From assembly GCA_002633005.1 (NCBI GenBank), contig NMRA01000428.1:118900-182899 (forward strand): a DNA stretch of 64,000 nt, read 5' to 3'. How positions within the stretch are numbered: position 1 is the stretch's first letter; the number at the start of each line of letters is the position of its first letter. The notes beneath the pieces were generated by a model. The model made no database searches. It worked only from the letters and a program-made list of their open reading frames with translations, and was not told the origin of the DNA. A program made the translations under genes and the position numbers. Of the stretch, positions 32,726 through 45,656 are shown piece by piece. The stretch is from Phoronis australis. Taxonomy: Eukaryota; Phoronida; Phoronidae.

Positions 32726-33443
32726 TGGTGTGTTTTGCCAAATATCAAAACTATATAAATTTTATATCAGTTTATTTACTGAAATTAGAGAGCTACTAGA
32801 GATCAATTTATTACTTTTTACCAATCTTTCATTAGTTTGGTCACGTGATCATGTGTTTTCAGTACATTTTTTTCCAAATTGATACATTCATAGCAAAACA
32901 ACGATGAAAATAATGTCAACAAATTTTAGTTTACATAAATACTTAACATAAAATCTAAAAAAAACGTGTTACGTTTTCTAGATTATTATTTTCATCTTAT
33001 GCAATTTTTAAATTTTTTCATAAAAATGAAAAAGTTCCATTTTGAAACAACAGATAATGTTTTGTGGAGTAATTCATAGAAAATAGTATCTGAAAGTTTG
33101 ATATGAATTCGATCAGCCTATTTATTCTAAGATGTGATGTTCCAAAGTTATACAAATATGACATTTTGAGATATGTTGTTCCAAAGTTCCTATAAGCCAT
33201 TTTTCAGATAAAATTTTCTTAAGTTATACAAATGTGCCATTTTGAGGCATGATGTTCCAAAATTACATAATGTGTCATTGTTCTAGGGTCCTACATACAC
33301 TGTAACCTTGCCATAAAAGGTTGTTCTACTTAACAACAAAGAACAGGAAAACTGAGTAAATTGATTTCATCATTGTGTGAGTGGAAAATAATAGAAATAT
33401 AAAACAGGAAATAGGTGGATATGGGTCAATGGCCTGCCCCGCC
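32726..33443. other. AT-rich intergenic sequence with short repeats
   Basis: GATGTTCCAAAGTTATACAA-like units recur about four times between 33130 and 33290. No gene recognised. Confidence 0.6.
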
Positions 33444-33564
33444 TTAGGGCTGGTACCCATAACTATATTACATTTAGGGCTGGTACCCATAACTATATTA
33501 CATTTAGGGCTGGTACCCATAACTATATTACATTTAGGGCTGGTACCCCATTACTATATTACAT
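33444..33564. repeat. 30-bp tandem repeat, four units
   Basis: Unit TTAGGGCTGGTACCCATAAC plus TATATTACAT; the last unit has one extra C. Short open frames here exist only because 30 is a multiple of three. Confidence 0.95.
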
Positions 33565-33779
33565 AGTTTCAAAAATGAGGCAAATCGTAATGTTACTACA
33601 CAGACACATCTCCTTCAGGTTTCTAACTGATATCAAATGAAATAGGCCTACAGTTTCAATAAAAAGAAACGAGAGTAACATGTGAGTCCATTATTCTTTG
33701 CCAGAGAGGTTCCCTGTTAACAAGAGTTAAAGATGATCGGAGAAATGATCGACCGAAAGGTCGGGCCTTTGTAAAGGCA

Positions 33780-34060
33780 CTAGGAGCCGGTGTTAGTAGA
33801 CCACTAGGATTGTAAAGCGGTTAGAGCTGGTGTCAATAGACAGGAGGCTGGTGTTAGTAGACCGGAGGCTGGAGTTAGTAGACCGGAGGCTGGTGTTAGT
33901 AGACCGGAGGCTGGTGTTAGTAGACCGGAGGCTGGTGTTAGTAGACCGGAGGCTGGTGTCAGTGGACCGGAGGCTGATGTTAGTAGACCGGAGGCTGGTG
34001 TCAGTAGACCGGAGGCTGGTGTCAGTAGACCGGAGGCTGGTGTTAGTAGACCGGAGGCTA
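33780..34060. repeat. 21-bp tandem repeat, about ten units plus decayed ones
   Basis: Unit GGAGGCTGGTGTTAGTAGAC plus C. Starts decayed near 33780 and is regular from about 33843 to 34058. It ends about 105 bases past the stop codon of the first transporter gene, probably in its 3' UTR. Confidence 0.95.
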
Positions 34061-34164
34061 CCACTTAATTTTTATGGATGACGTCACTACGTCACCACTT
34101 CAAAGTGGTTTCAAAAATCGTTTCACGGCACAGTTTTCTTGTAGATATCTGTCAGTCTTCTGAG

Positions 34165-35393
34165 TTAAACAACGCTTTCTCGAAGATCCTGTGCCACGTC
34201 GTTTTCTTCCGTTTTGATCATTGCGCCGGTTTCTTGATTGCTCTCGGACACAGAGCATTTGTTTTCATTATCGTTGGTAGAAACGGGTTTGTATTCATGT
34301 TCTTCTCCCACGAAGCCAGATTCTTTTGACTGACTTTCGATGGATATTTCGCAGTGGGCAGGTGACTTGCCGTCAAACCTGTTGCCATGACGACTTGCCA
34401 GTATCTGTAGATATATCACGGACATCATCCCCAAACTAGATAATCCCAGACAGGCGTACATCAGGGAGATCTGACTGATATTCTGCAATAAGTATCCAAT
34501 AAGATTGTCTGAACCAATATCGATAATGCTGGCTACAGAAGCTATCCAGCCATTTAAAGCCACGGTTATAGTAACATAGTTATTCATCCAGGCAGCCATC
34601 GTGGCCCACATTGGCGAGGAGAGAAATTTATACGAACATAGATAAACCCATAGTGTTGCGTGGGTTGTCAAACCAAACGACAGTAGGGCACATGACACTG
34701 TTGTTCCGACAACCTCGATAAATAGCATGACTTGTATTGGAAGGAACAAACTGCAGACAGTAGCCACTACACGGGATACCAAGCGCATGATGTTTGAAGT
34801 GGATATCAGGTACGCTGCTTCATCTTTATCAAACTTCAAATCGTTTTCAATTGCAAAGGAAAAGCCCCACATTCCAAGTGCAGAACCGTGACTACGGAGA
34901 CATCCGAAATATACAATCAGTCCAATTAGCATGAGCAATCCGAATCTAAAATCCCCGTCAGCCCATCCCTTTGGTGAAATGAAGTTCAACACGTTGCCCT
35001 TTGCTTTAGCTAATTTTTTGCCAAAATTGTTCGGATTGGTTTCTGGAATCGGGATTTTGTGGTGCTCCAAGACATCGAAAATTATATAACAAATGGAAAA
35101 CATCACCGAGGGTATTGAAAATACCAAAAATGGTATCTCAATTTGCGACGTTTCCATATTGGAGTTACCAGCCGACGACCTTTCTGTGAAGTTGAACGAG
35201 AGAGAGCTAGATGTCGAGTTATCGTCGTGCTGAGACATGTTGAACACGCTTTCGTCGTACGTTTGAGGAGATGATATGAAGGATTTGCTTATCAGTGGGG
35301 CAACAGCTCCACCTATTGGAAAACCCAACGATATCAGATGCAGCGGAAACGTTGCTTGTCTTTTCCACATCGAGCTGGTCAGAGGTGGTATGA
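34165..35393 (-). CDS. Transporter 1, terminal exon
   Basis: Acceptor CTATTCCAG at 35394 onward; first codons read IPPLTSSMWKR. Membrane segments include LHLISLGFPIGGAVAPLISK, IPFLVFSIPSVMFSICYIIF, the FGLLMLIGLIVYFGCL segment, VMLFIEVVGTTVSCALLSFG, LWVYLCSYKFLSSPMWATMA and ISLMYACLGLSSLGMMSVIY. It ends in a polar, acidic cytosolic tail of about 70 residues. Stop at 34165. Confidence 0.88.
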
Positions 35394-38300
35394 CTGGAAT
35401 AGAATTTCATTTTCTTTATTGAAATCCTCCCTTGGGCGTATGTTTATTATTTTGGATGGATTAATCAGTGCTTTATCAACAAAGGGGTGCCACGTGAAGT
35501 AGCGTATTTGTGCCACATTTCGCCAGCCATATTGCGCCACTGCCAGAAAACTATCAACAAGAAACGACCAATACCAGTACCCGGTGTAGAAATGCGGTTG
35601 TGCTGCGGGTACCATAGTGTATTATGTGTCGTTCTTAGATGTTTGGCTTAATTAAGTATTCTCCCGGTGACTTTTAATCAGATTTTAATCCTAAGTGTTC
35701 ATTTTATTTGTCAATTCCTGACTTCAATGTAGTCTGGTTTTAACAAAATGCAGAATCTTGATTTACTTGTGTTACAGTTCACACTAGGCTTAAACAAGCT
35801 CGTTTTTTATACTCACTAGATTTTAAACACAAATTACGTCTCAAACTTTCCTGTGCCACTACAAAATGAATCGACGCTAAGCGATTTTCAACCCACAACG
35901 CATCAACGTGCCAACGAGCATCGATCAGTTTATGCAGGGTTGGCCAACCCGTCCAAACTTTGTCGGCTTTTATCAACTATTAGTGATTGTTCAACCACTT
36001 TGAGGATAGAAAAAAGTTGTTGCAGGAAGGACAGCTGAAAAGTCCAGTCTATGGTTAGGCGTCGTGTGATAAACATCAGCCTCGCGTCTGTGAAGATCCG
36101 TTGCCAGAAATAAAAAGGAAAATTGGGTTGGAGGAAATGGTTATAAGACTTAACAATGATAATAATACAAAATGCAGTCATTGGAAACATGGACATAGAC
36201 ATGTGCTAAAATATGTCTTACTTGAATCCCGCTCAGAGGGACATCATTTTTAGTTAGAATCCAGTGTAGGAATACAACGGAAATCGCCCTCGTCCATGAA
36301 ATCAACTTTCGTTCGTTTTGTGTAATCGATGAGGTAACAATCAGCGTACACACGTTAGTGTTGACTTCTGTCATAAATGAATTGTCATATCAGACTTGAA
36401 CCACTCGACATAAGAAAGTGCTGAGGACTATCTGGAGTTTATGACACTCAACCTTGTACTTGCAAGTCCTTCAGTGTCAACTTGGGGTCACAAAATGTTG
36501 AAGTTCATCATTTAGTAATTTTGATTATACTCCAGTCGTTCGTTATTTCTAATGAAGGCAACTCATTGGATTTCAAAACGTGCAGGAAATTTGATACCAA
36601 TAGTGACATTCACATTTTTTGGTCGAGAGGTCTAATCAAATCAAATTTAATGTTATTTTTGACGTATGGCATCCTATCGCGCATTGAAGTAAAAAAGCAA
36701 AAATTCGGCATTAGACTCGACATTTTTGCTTAAAGCTACGGTCATTAAATTCGAAGTACGGTCATCCATGTAAATTATGATATAATTCAGCACAGAAAAA
36801 TAGACAGATTTTTTTTTATTTCACAAAGGAGTAGAACAAAAAAATGGCAAAGAATACGGAATCAGTTCGAGTTCAAAGATTAGACCCTGGACCATGGAGA
36901 TTGGTGTTTATGTCTGCCAACCAACGCGCAATTTAGATTACTAATCACGGAAATTGTATCTAAACAAACCCAATGTTTGATGGCTTAGAATTTTCAAAGC
37001 CAGTTTGCTTACGCGTTGTCTTGGCGCTCAAACACGATGAAAGATAACATGACCCATCTCTCCCATTTGCTCATGGTTGATTCATGTGGAGAATCGGACG
37101 TTCTGAGTGACTACATTTTAGAGCAATATGATGAACCACCTTTGCAATGAGAGGTTTCTGATTACAAGGATAAAGTTGAAAAATGCTGGTCCGATCGACG
37201 GCCTTCGGGGGATTGAATTTCGACTAAGCTTTATTGAAGTACAGCGCAGTTACAGTTATGGACAACACCTATACCAGCTGACAATGTGTTGGCTTCTTTT
37301 GACGCAGTATATCACGAGCCAACTCTCTCAAGCGTACTTGCTTTGTGCGTTTGCCTACACAGGAACTGGCTTGGAGGTCCTATCAGCTGTCATCTCTGAG
37401 CATTTCGGTTTCAGGGATTTGTGAATTTTATGGTAAAGATGGTATATGGCAAGGTCGAAAACTGGTGTATATCGTCGACTGTGACTTTGTAGGCTTGCTT
37501 AACAACTAGGTACATGTTCTCGGTTAGACTTTTAATTTGATTGGATGACTAAAACCTCAATAATGCAACTCGTAAAGTTTACATGACCTCGAATACTCGT
37601 GTGACGGAATCCTGAAATATTGGAATATCTTGTTTTTCTACAAGCATCTTCTGTAATCGAGCATGAGCAAAGTTACCCTAAGCCTCATATGGCTGAGGCT
37701 AATCGCCCATTCATACGTCATGAACAAAATAGTTCTTAGCGGAATTTGCGTATTTGCTGGAAAAATTAGGGCAATATAAAAAGTTACCATCAAATCTCTT
37801 AGTTTCTCATTTCTTTAGTTTCGTTTTGGTTAGATGAAGAACACAAATCCTGCCTTCCAGCAGAAGAATACCAAAACATGATTGATCTATTTGAATAATG
37901 GCAGGAGGTCACGCTGGACTCGTCACATTTAAATATTTTTCCTAACTGAATTTTATGCTTGCGACGAATCTGAAAATGTCTTCAAAGGCTTGGTAGTTCT
38001 TGTGTTGTTCACTGGCAACGCTCACAGAAACGTTACATGCATTTCTTATTTACCCTGACTTCTACATCAACCGCGTGCAGGAGACGTTCAGATACCCACT
38101 ATAGTGTGCGCAACGCTAGACGTTGCGACCATAGTCATAAAACGTAATAAACAGACCTGCCAATGTAAAGGACATTTTCTTGTAACAAAGGCTAGATCTT
38201 ATCAGTATTGTGGCTTAAATGATATGCATCATGGTGCGCCAGAGTCACGCACTAAAGTGCCCCCCATAGATCATAACAACCTCACTATCGATTGTGTGGT

Positions 38301-41091
38301 AGGCTTCCTGTGGAAGATCGTTGGCATTCTAAGTTTTAAAAAATCACTATAATAGAGACTTTTTGTTTTGCAAGTAGAAATTCGGATCACAAAGTTTGTA
38401 AAAAGAAGAATATGAAAGATCCAGAAAAGATTAAGGTAACGTGTCTTTCGAATACTAATTACCACTAGTAGTCAAGTCTGCCTCTTGGTGATCTGTTAAC
38501 TCTTGTCTCTGCCTGTTATAACAAACCGGAATTCCAGCTCACTTGACCGCATTCTCCACGTTGGAGTAACATCGTTTGCTGTAATGATTGAAGTTCGCCC
38601 ATGCGCAGCTATGAATAACGTGAAGTAAAGCTTCGATTCTAAATGAAAGGCCATAAAATGGTGAACTATTGCAAATATAATGGTAAGATTATGTAGAATA
38701 TTACACTTACGCGTGAAGAGAATGCCAAAAGAGGCGATCATGGTGAAATGGACTAGGCCGAAGGTCGGGACGGATGGCATGAAAGGTTCTGTGAGGTGGG
38801 ACAGACCTCCAATAAGACAACCAGTGGCAAGCATGATGTTACTCCTGAAATGACGTAATTACATCTTATAACGTCAATATAGTCACCAATGTAATCGCCA
38901 CTTTAATTGACATTAGCAGCATGAGAATTTTTTTTAAAGCTATGAAACCAGTCACCAGGTGGCGAGACCGTTTTGTGCACTGGTCTTCAACGACTCACAA
39001 AGAACTGTCAGACTTGCCAGCTGGCCAAAACTTAGCAATTTCAGGTTTGATGCTAAATTCAGGTGTCGAAAAGGCAACCATGCTCAATTTACATATAGAA
39101 AAATGATAGTTCCTTATCGGGTTGCTATGCAGAAATATCTGTGCAGAGTTGTCATGGTAACCATGTATATGTCATGCTTGAAAACAAGACTGTAATTTTT
39201 GTTTAACAGCTTAATACGTACGTGCTCGTAGACCAAGCTGCCAAACAGAAAGTACAGTCGTATTTGCGTCTACCGGCTGCTACCGACCCATACTTTTTCA
39301 TCAGAAAATACGCGTGGGGGATTTTATAACTGGGTTTAATACAGGCTCTGGACTTGGAATGCGAAGTGAATGGTTATAAGTCCAATAAGATTATGAGGAT
39401 ATAAAAGGGCAATTTATGAAAAGTTCGTAACTAATTTGTCGGAAATTTCCATTTCTGCAAGGTCTGTGCAGAAAATGATAGCGTTAACTCCGTCGGATAA
39501 TGGCGTATCTGGGCAGTTCATAAGACGGGATGGTTCACAGCGTCAGTAGAAAAGTACACATTGTAAGTCTTATACGGCAACCGACAGCGTTCTTTAATTT
39601 TTGATCGCACTTGTAAGGAGGTTGGAGCGCTGACCAACAAAATGTGTCTGCGGAAGAACTATTCGTGCCTCTTTATTTTTCATACTTTGGTGTTGGAATT
39701 TTGCTTTCCAATGCGGCGAGGTTACGTTTCCAATAGTGCATGACAAAACGATGTACCGAACGGAGTTCACTGTATGCTGTTTTGATTTAGACCATTCACA
39801 GCTATAAAATTGGTCTAAGATCGTTTTCCAGATGAGATGTAAATTTTTGTCTAGCTAGGACCTGTCCATGTTAAGCAAATAAAATGACCTGTACTCTAGT
39901 CTAAAGCGATATCGACCTGTTTTCAGTTTTGTCAAGCCCAGGAGTCACACCTATTCTCAATAAGAAAAGTTTGAGGCCAATTTCATTATGATAAGTGCTA
40001 TTAACAAAAATTCTATTTGACGGAAGACTGGTTTAAAAATTCGCTAACCCGTGACTTCGTTTATTCCATCTGAAGTTTGAGGTTTTTGTTTGACAAACGG
40101 AAAATTCGGGTTCATAACTGTTACTTAAAACAACTTTTGACGTGACTGCAGGAGATGTCCCGAAAGAGCGCGCAGCATCACTGATCACTTCAGATCGTGC
40201 ATTACTTTCGGACAAAGTCCGGGACGATGCAGAATGCAGACATGACTTCTGCAGTAGTCATCAGACGGCCAACGTGAATCAAAAGCCAAGCATTCCAAAG
40301 TTGTCTTACCGTTTAGGATATCTGTCCGTTAAAAAAGCCAAGATCGGTGACACGATGAAGGTGCTGAATGATCCAACAGACATTGCTGTAGCTAAGGAAG
40401 CATAGTTACCATTAGTTCTCCTGATTATGTCTGGCAAGCAGATACCTATGTTCGCCATTTGACAAGCCTGCAAACCATAGAAAAGACGTACGTGTTACTG
40501 ATGGAATGTTTGTAGTAGCAAGAAACTTTCTGATTAGCCACATTTTTTATTCGTCATAGACTGCCGACATTTTTAGTTTTGCATTGTGATGAATCGTAAA
40601 AACGGAACATAGAGGCGAGATTTCTGAATTATCGGAGACTTTCAACAACCCCTTTTCGCCATTTTTGCACTGGCTAGGCTAAGCTCATCAAACCATAGGC
40701 GTCACTGTCTTAATTCTGCTGAATCAAGCGACCCGTTTATTGCACTCTGCCACAAAAATGGTCAAAACGCAATTACACAGAGGGTCTTAGATTACGAATT
40801 GTTTCCTTTTAAGTGCCATTTTTGATGCTATTTTTTTCTAAACTACCGAAACAACGAAAATAACATCTTTTAAGTTAGCCGCACCTGGGGATTCATGTCT
40901 TAGATTATTACGTGCACGTGCTCCTCACAACTTACCGTAACAAAGTACGTCAGAGTGTAAGCCAAAGATTTACAAATGAAGTAATTTCTAATTTTTGGCG
41001 GAAGTTCTGGTTCCGTTTCCTGTTTGACAGAATCGTCCTTGTCCGACCACAGCATCTTCTTGCATTTCGAAAACTCTTGCAAACACGTCAT
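34165..41091 (-). CDS. MFSD4/NaGLT1-like transporter, paralogue 1 (multi-exon)
   Basis: Exons: 40936-41091, 40310-40467, 38711-38844 and 34165-35393, with at least one short exon between the last two not found. Phases require it to start with two bases of a split codon and end with one. The protein is a major-facilitator carrier of the MFSD4 / sodium-dependent glucose transporter 1 type. It opens with NYFICKSLAYTLTYFVT (first membrane segment), then QMANIGICLPDI and FLTDRYPKR, the loop 2-3 signature. The last exon holds about eight membrane segments, an N-glycosylatable loop, and KDEAAYLISTSN with MRLVSRVV, conserved with the second paralogue. Plasma-membrane sugar or small-solute transport is inferred from family; substrate unknown. 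Confidence 0.82.
35394..38710. other. Intron of transporter 1 (missing short exon expected here)
   Basis: By comparison with vertebrate MFSD4 a short exon with a DxGxN...LW-type motif should lie here on the minus strand; I could not identify it. A plus-strand frame at 37128-37424 ends YTGTGLEVLSAVISEHFGFR, which faintly resembles a monocarboxylate-carrier segment, but it is isolated. Confidence 0.5.
38711..38844 (-). CDS. Transporter 1, exon 3
   Basis: Acceptor ATTTCAG, donor ACGC|GTAAGT. 134 bp, reading SNIMLATGCLIGGLSHLTEP, then a second membrane segment ending ASFGILFT. Same length and phases as exon 3 of the paralogue. Confidence 0.82.
40310..40467 (-). CDS. Transporter 1, exon 2
   Basis: Acceptor GTTTGCAG, donor AACG|GTAAGA, 158 bp. 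Begins ACQMANIGICLPDIIRRTNG and ends FLTDRYPKR across the junction. Same length as in the paralogue. Confidence 0.86.
40936..41091 (-). CDS. Transporter 1, first coding exon
   Basis: ATG at 41091 followed by TCLQEFSKCKK. The alignment with MRCLQ... in the paralogue, at equal length (156 bp), supports this start. Acidic N-terminal tail, then the first membrane segment; donor TTACG|GTAAGT. Confidence 0.82.
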
Positions 41092-42640
41092 TGGAAAAGT
41101 TATCTGTTATGAGATGTCCTACTGCAAATTTCCACCTGAATGACTTGCATTTCTGGTTGAGACAAATAAAACTGTAGACAGTTAGCAAGAAGGGCCTAGA
41201 GAGCTCAAACAAACACTTGAATAGCGAAGAAAGTAGGTTGCCCAAGCCACACACAGATAAGCAAACTGTGTTACGTATTTATGTATCCCGCGTACGGTAT
41301 CGTGCAAATGACCTCTGATGTAAGACCGCACACCGCATGAAACAACGTAAAAGCTTAACAATATCTGAATGATCTGTTGTGTTACTGAAAATAAATCCCA
41401 AGCAATATGAATGAATATTGTTGCTTTGCACTATTTCGTTAAAAAGTCACTTTCATATATTCTTTTGAAGAAAAACCACCATTCTCTCAAGGGAAACCAT
41501 TCTCGTTGTGGCAGGATAGGTGGCGCTCTTCCACTATTTGTGACTAGGCGTATTACACCGAGAAGGACATCTTGGTATACAGTATCTATGCCTTTTCTAT
41601 AACATCAAATAAATTCATTATCAGTCCTTGCAGGATTCTATTCACATCCAGTCTGTTCTGCGACCGGGATGAAGGTGTCAGATTTTGTTCGAAGAAACAG
41701 AATAAAGCCCAGGGGCTTTGCGGGATTTTTTTGAAAAACCATCTTTAAAGTGAAACAAGCACCCGAATCACGAAACCTGTACAGATGCAAGCCCTTTCAA
41801 CTTGATGCCTTGGTATTTGCAATCGCTATTTAATTTTGACTAACCTCAGTATGATGAGGAAATATACGGTTTAAATTTTATTTTCCCGATATGTTTCTGG
41901 AGACGTTGCTGTCCAACTTTTCCTATTTGTCATTATAAAGTTGTTGTTTTTTACCGAAGTCAATACACGTATGTTGGTTTTCGGACTTCAAAAACCTGAT
42001 AACAACCGAGGCGAACATTGCATTTTAAATACAAGTCTGTCCTATTGGCCATTTCTAAGATGAAAGATTTATTATTTAAGATAATAAATAATTTAAGCTA
42101 TGAATCCACCTTAAAATGTTATACTTATGTAAAATATCAGCCAGGTACTTGTTAGCAACTCGTAAATGAAAAGAGAATGCCGACTGCACGAACTTCTAAT
42201 GTTGCACGTCGCTAGATGTCAACTTATAAAGCACGGTCTCAAGACATAACGAAAGGCCAGGTTTGTCCAAGTCCAGAAATCACATTTATTTCGACTAATG
42301 AACAATTTGATGCCGATTTCATTCCGATGAAAGACCAAAGTTGAACGTTTTTTGTAATGACTGGTAGGTTTACTGCCGTTACTTAAAAACTTTCTCTCGA
42401 TTGAGCATTTTACCAATCAATGTAAATTTACCTTACCCGTCGCCAGTCGTCACATATCATGCCGACAACAGGATAGGTGACTAAAATTTCGTGGCACAGG
42501 TGTGTCTCATCCAATTTAAACTTTCAGGGCCCCTGCGCTTGATACTCGGGTTATCTAACTTCACAATGTAGGATGAGTAATATCATCCCATAGGATCAGA
42601 AAACGGACAGTCGCCGCACAAATAAAAAGTTCATATTATT

Positions 42641-42673
42641 TTGACGTTTCGTCTATTCATTAAACATCATCAG
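42641..42673 (-). other. Hammerhead-like / Penelope-type terminal motif
   Basis: On the minus strand CTGATGA is followed after 16 bases by GAAACGTC. This fits the conserved hammerhead core with a stem II of GTTTA/TAGAC and a self-complementary ACGT stem III. One unpaired T precedes stem II and no stem I pairing is visible. Penelope-like elements and retrozymes carry such minimal motifs; activity is not implied. Confidence 0.3.
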
Positions 42674-42699
42674 GTGATAAACAATAAGACAACAACAGC

Positions 42700-42960
42700 C
42701 GATTTTATAAAGGTGGTTTCAAGTTAAACCTGTTTTAAACTGGACTTCGACCAGGTTTAAAGACAATCTGCATTTCATGAAGGTAGTTTAACTTTTAGAC
42801 CAGTGGTCTAGTAAAACCTGGTTTACTTCCAGTCTAAACCTGGTCTACATGTAAGTCAGTTTTCACTTCACCAACGACGTCTATATTCCTTAGACCTGTA
42901 TTAAGATCTTAAACCATATGCTTAACTTTAGACTTGGTCAGACCCAGGTTTAATACTGTT
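42700..42960. repeat. Cluster of AAACCTGG motifs in both orientations
   Basis: Irregular repeats of AAACCTGGTTTA-like sequence and complements, able to pair with each other. Confidence 0.55.
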
Positions 42961-43080
42961 AAATATGTCAGACTTGCACGTTATAGGTGAATGATGCCGC
43001 GGTGTGCATTTACGACGTAGTTTTAGATAGAGAATGGACTATTTTCAATATTCAGTTTTACGACACAAGATCAAACATAG

Positions 43081-43230
43081 CAAAGGCGGATCCAGGATTT
43101 TTAAAAGGGAGGGGGTCGAATCAAGGATTTTTTAAAAGACGGACCAAGTCAAAAAATTTGAAAATTATAGATTTGTTATCACTAAAATCAATTGGAAAGG
43201 GAGATCCCGAATCCCTTGTATCCGCCTGTG
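43081..43230. mobile_element. Short non-autonomous hAT-like element, 150 bp
   Basis: Left end CAAAGGCGGATCCAGGATTT; right end reverse-complemented CACAGGCGGATACAAGGGAT. The flanks CATAG and TGTAG agree at only three of five positions, so a target duplication is doubtful. No coding capacity. Confidence 0.55.
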
Positions 43231-43235
43231 TGTAG

Positions 43236-44895
43236 GCCAGTACGTGTTGCAGGTTGTCCTTCGGATTCCTCAGCACATGACTGGTCGAACAGAGTGTCAT
43301 TGTCGTAAGCAGCGCTACGGCTTTGACTGAAGACGGCATCTTCTGATTCTTCTGACCGAATTCCACCTCCACTGGTCACCTATTTTCATTGGTCCCCGAT
43401 TTAATGTTGCTGGACATGGGCCCTGCCCCCCTTTCGGCCGCAAAAAATAACATTACAATTACACGGACAGTCATAAATTTGGCCATTTGCAGCTAATCGT
43501 GAGCATGTACTTTAATGTGTGCACGTGTGTTGGCCACAGACATTACATATCTGTTCGTGAGAAAAGCTTTTAGACCTTTTTCGCAAATGTCAGCACTGAT
43601 TCTACTAGTGTGTGCCATCGTATACCCACATGACCAAGGTTTCATTGAAGCACCTTAAATTTTTTTGTTGGCTTAGAAACCTAGCACTTCGAAGCGCATG
43701 GAAGACATACAACCCGTATTGGCGTTTCAGTGTCAAGGTTGAAACGTGGAATTACATTGTATGTCGAGTGGGATGTTTCTACATCTACACTGTGCGCCAC
43801 TCTGGATAGTTTTTGGGTATATCGTACAGTCAGCACCTGACGTATGAACCAGTTGTTGACGGGTGAAAATGATTGCTACTATTTTAAGTGCCTGGTAACG
43901 AAGTGCAAGCTATACTTGATAATGCAGTCTGCAATCAAGGTTTCCTGTGACACCTAGATAGGTTTGTACCACACGGTCAATGCCAGGTGAGGTCGGATCA
44001 GAAGTGTCTGACATCTCTGAAATATTCGTAGCGTTAGCTGCACATGAAAATAACTGTTATGACTTGACTTAGTGCGATTGTAGACGAAATTTCTCTTGGG
44101 AATTCGATTGTCTCTTCAGTGTCGCACACCGCTTTCTCACCTTCTAATTCTGATACTGGGACAAATCTGTGAGTCGTGGTAGTTGGCTGCTACGACCCCT
44201 ATCACACACCGTTGATGCAAATACTTTTTATAATGCGAACCTCAGGGGTCCTCCCAGGAAAAAGAGGGCTCTCTGAAATAGTGGCCCCCTGGCGTAGAAG
44301 GTCGGTTCGTTATGCCAAAGGTCTTTAGGAACCTTAACTTTGCGGAGATTTTTTAAAGTATTTCATTCAAAGGTGATCCGAGATGAGTGCCCGCTTTGCC
44401 TTTCCTATTAAACCGGCACTGGAATCATTTGTGGCGGATTGAGGGTTTGCGCTGCCATAAACTGTCAGAATTAAGGTATGGAGACCTACATACTCCAGTT
44501 CTCGTAACTAAATACCAAACGTAATGAATAAGCAAATTGAACGTTGAAATAACCAACGTATTTCTAACGGGAAAGTTTTCATTACATTGTAGTACGGTCA
44601 ACATTACCGAATGCACATAATCAACTTGTGTCCAATAAACGTAATAGGGCAGTTTTTTGCGCTTCTTGTGATTTTGTCACTGTTTTTTACATTTTATCTT
44701 GGAAAACTCTCCAATTTTATCTTCGTAATCAAGACTTCCTATTTCCCCTTCTGACGTCATAATGCATGTAGCTTATGCACACACTATTTTGCGTGTATCA
44801 TTCTTTCTCGTGTACCTCAGGATATTTTTATGTGAAATTGACATTCACCCTAGGCAATTAATGTCCATGTGACTCGAAAACATTCTCAATACAGA
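43236..44895. other. Intergenic sequence
   Basis: Nothing recognised on either strand. Confidence 0.5.
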
Positions 44896-45247
44896 TTAGT
44901 AGTATAAGAAAGCCGATACAATCCCATCTTTGTGGACTATTTGATAGAAGTCTTTGGAATCTTCTTGGCCAGCCCCGTCAGGGTTATTCTGCTCCACGTA
45001 TGTATGGAAATGCTGCAATTTATCAATACGATTTTTTTCAACGTCAACTGGAAATACCTTCCGCCAAATTTCAACTGAGACCAGGGTTTCACTTATGGAA
45101 AAAGCCGCTTGTTGCAAACGAATTTTTGGATTTTGAAAAATCTTGCAAACTAAACAATAGACACAGCCACTTTTTGAGGAATACAATAACCACTCTCGGC
45201 CACACATTTTCCCATCAAGCTTTCTGGATTGAAAGATAACACTTTTA
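44896..45247 (-). pseudogene. hAT/ZMYM1-type TTF zinc-finger fragment
   Basis: The frame reads FQSRKLDGKMCGREWLLYSS, then SGCVYCLVCKIF. The R(D/E)WLxYS...VxCxxCxxF pattern is the N-terminal TTF-type zinc finger of ZMYM1/DUF4371 hAT transposases. Only the N-terminal part is present; the rest of the transposase is not found nearby. Confidence 0.6.
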
Positions 45248-45348
45248 AGCGATGCCAGTCCTAGATGTTGAACGATCGCTTTGATTTTTCAAATGGACCA
45301 TCTCAAAGATGGCAATCTGAAAGGCCTTTATGAATCCAATTCGTCATC

Positions 45349-45656
45349 TGGTAACGGTTCTCACTGTACAGCATCATTCATGAATGCCTGAGTATTAATC
45401 GTGCCTGTGAGTGATAAAGTCTAAACAGTTTTTTTGGCTTGCTGTCAGATTTTTGCTTATGATGTGGGACACTCGAATGATTCAGTAACAGAATCTTCAT
45501 GTAATAGCTGAATAATGTTGAGACTTGATATGTGCTTTTGTTTTTGAGATTCTGATTTGCTTTTCGCAGCTAGTGAAATATAACTATTAAATTTGGGATG
45601 TTTCTCAAGTCAGCAAACTGTCGTCTCTATCTTCTTTTCTGAAGAATGACGTTGCA
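45349..45656. repeat. Dispersed repeat, copy 1 (partner at 60486-60780)
   Basis: Starts CTGGTAACGG and includes GATGTGGGACACTC and CAGCAAACTGTCGTC. It aligns over about 300 bases with the copy upstream of transporter 2, in the same orientation. Confidence 0.8.

Larger units (their letters stand above)
41092..43080. other. Upstream/intergenic sequence
   Basis: No promoter motif could be supported. Between 42700 and 42960 the motif AAACCTGG or its complement recurs many times. A ribozyme-like motif at 42641-42673 is listed separately. Confidence 0.5.

Noticed and set aside
33804-34081. Long repetitive frames on both strands of the 21-bp array
   Set aside because: Product of a tandem repeat whose unit length is a multiple of three.
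35379-35615. Minus-strand frame with FYTGYWYWSFLVDSFLAV next to the last exon of transporter 1
   Set aside because: Looks like a membrane segment but runs through the acceptor site in the wrong frame and has no counterpart in the paralogue.
37128-37424. Plus-strand frame ending with a monocarboxylate-carrier-like segment
   Set aside because: Only about 20 residues resemble the family, no splice partners were seen, and it is opposite to the surrounding transporter gene.
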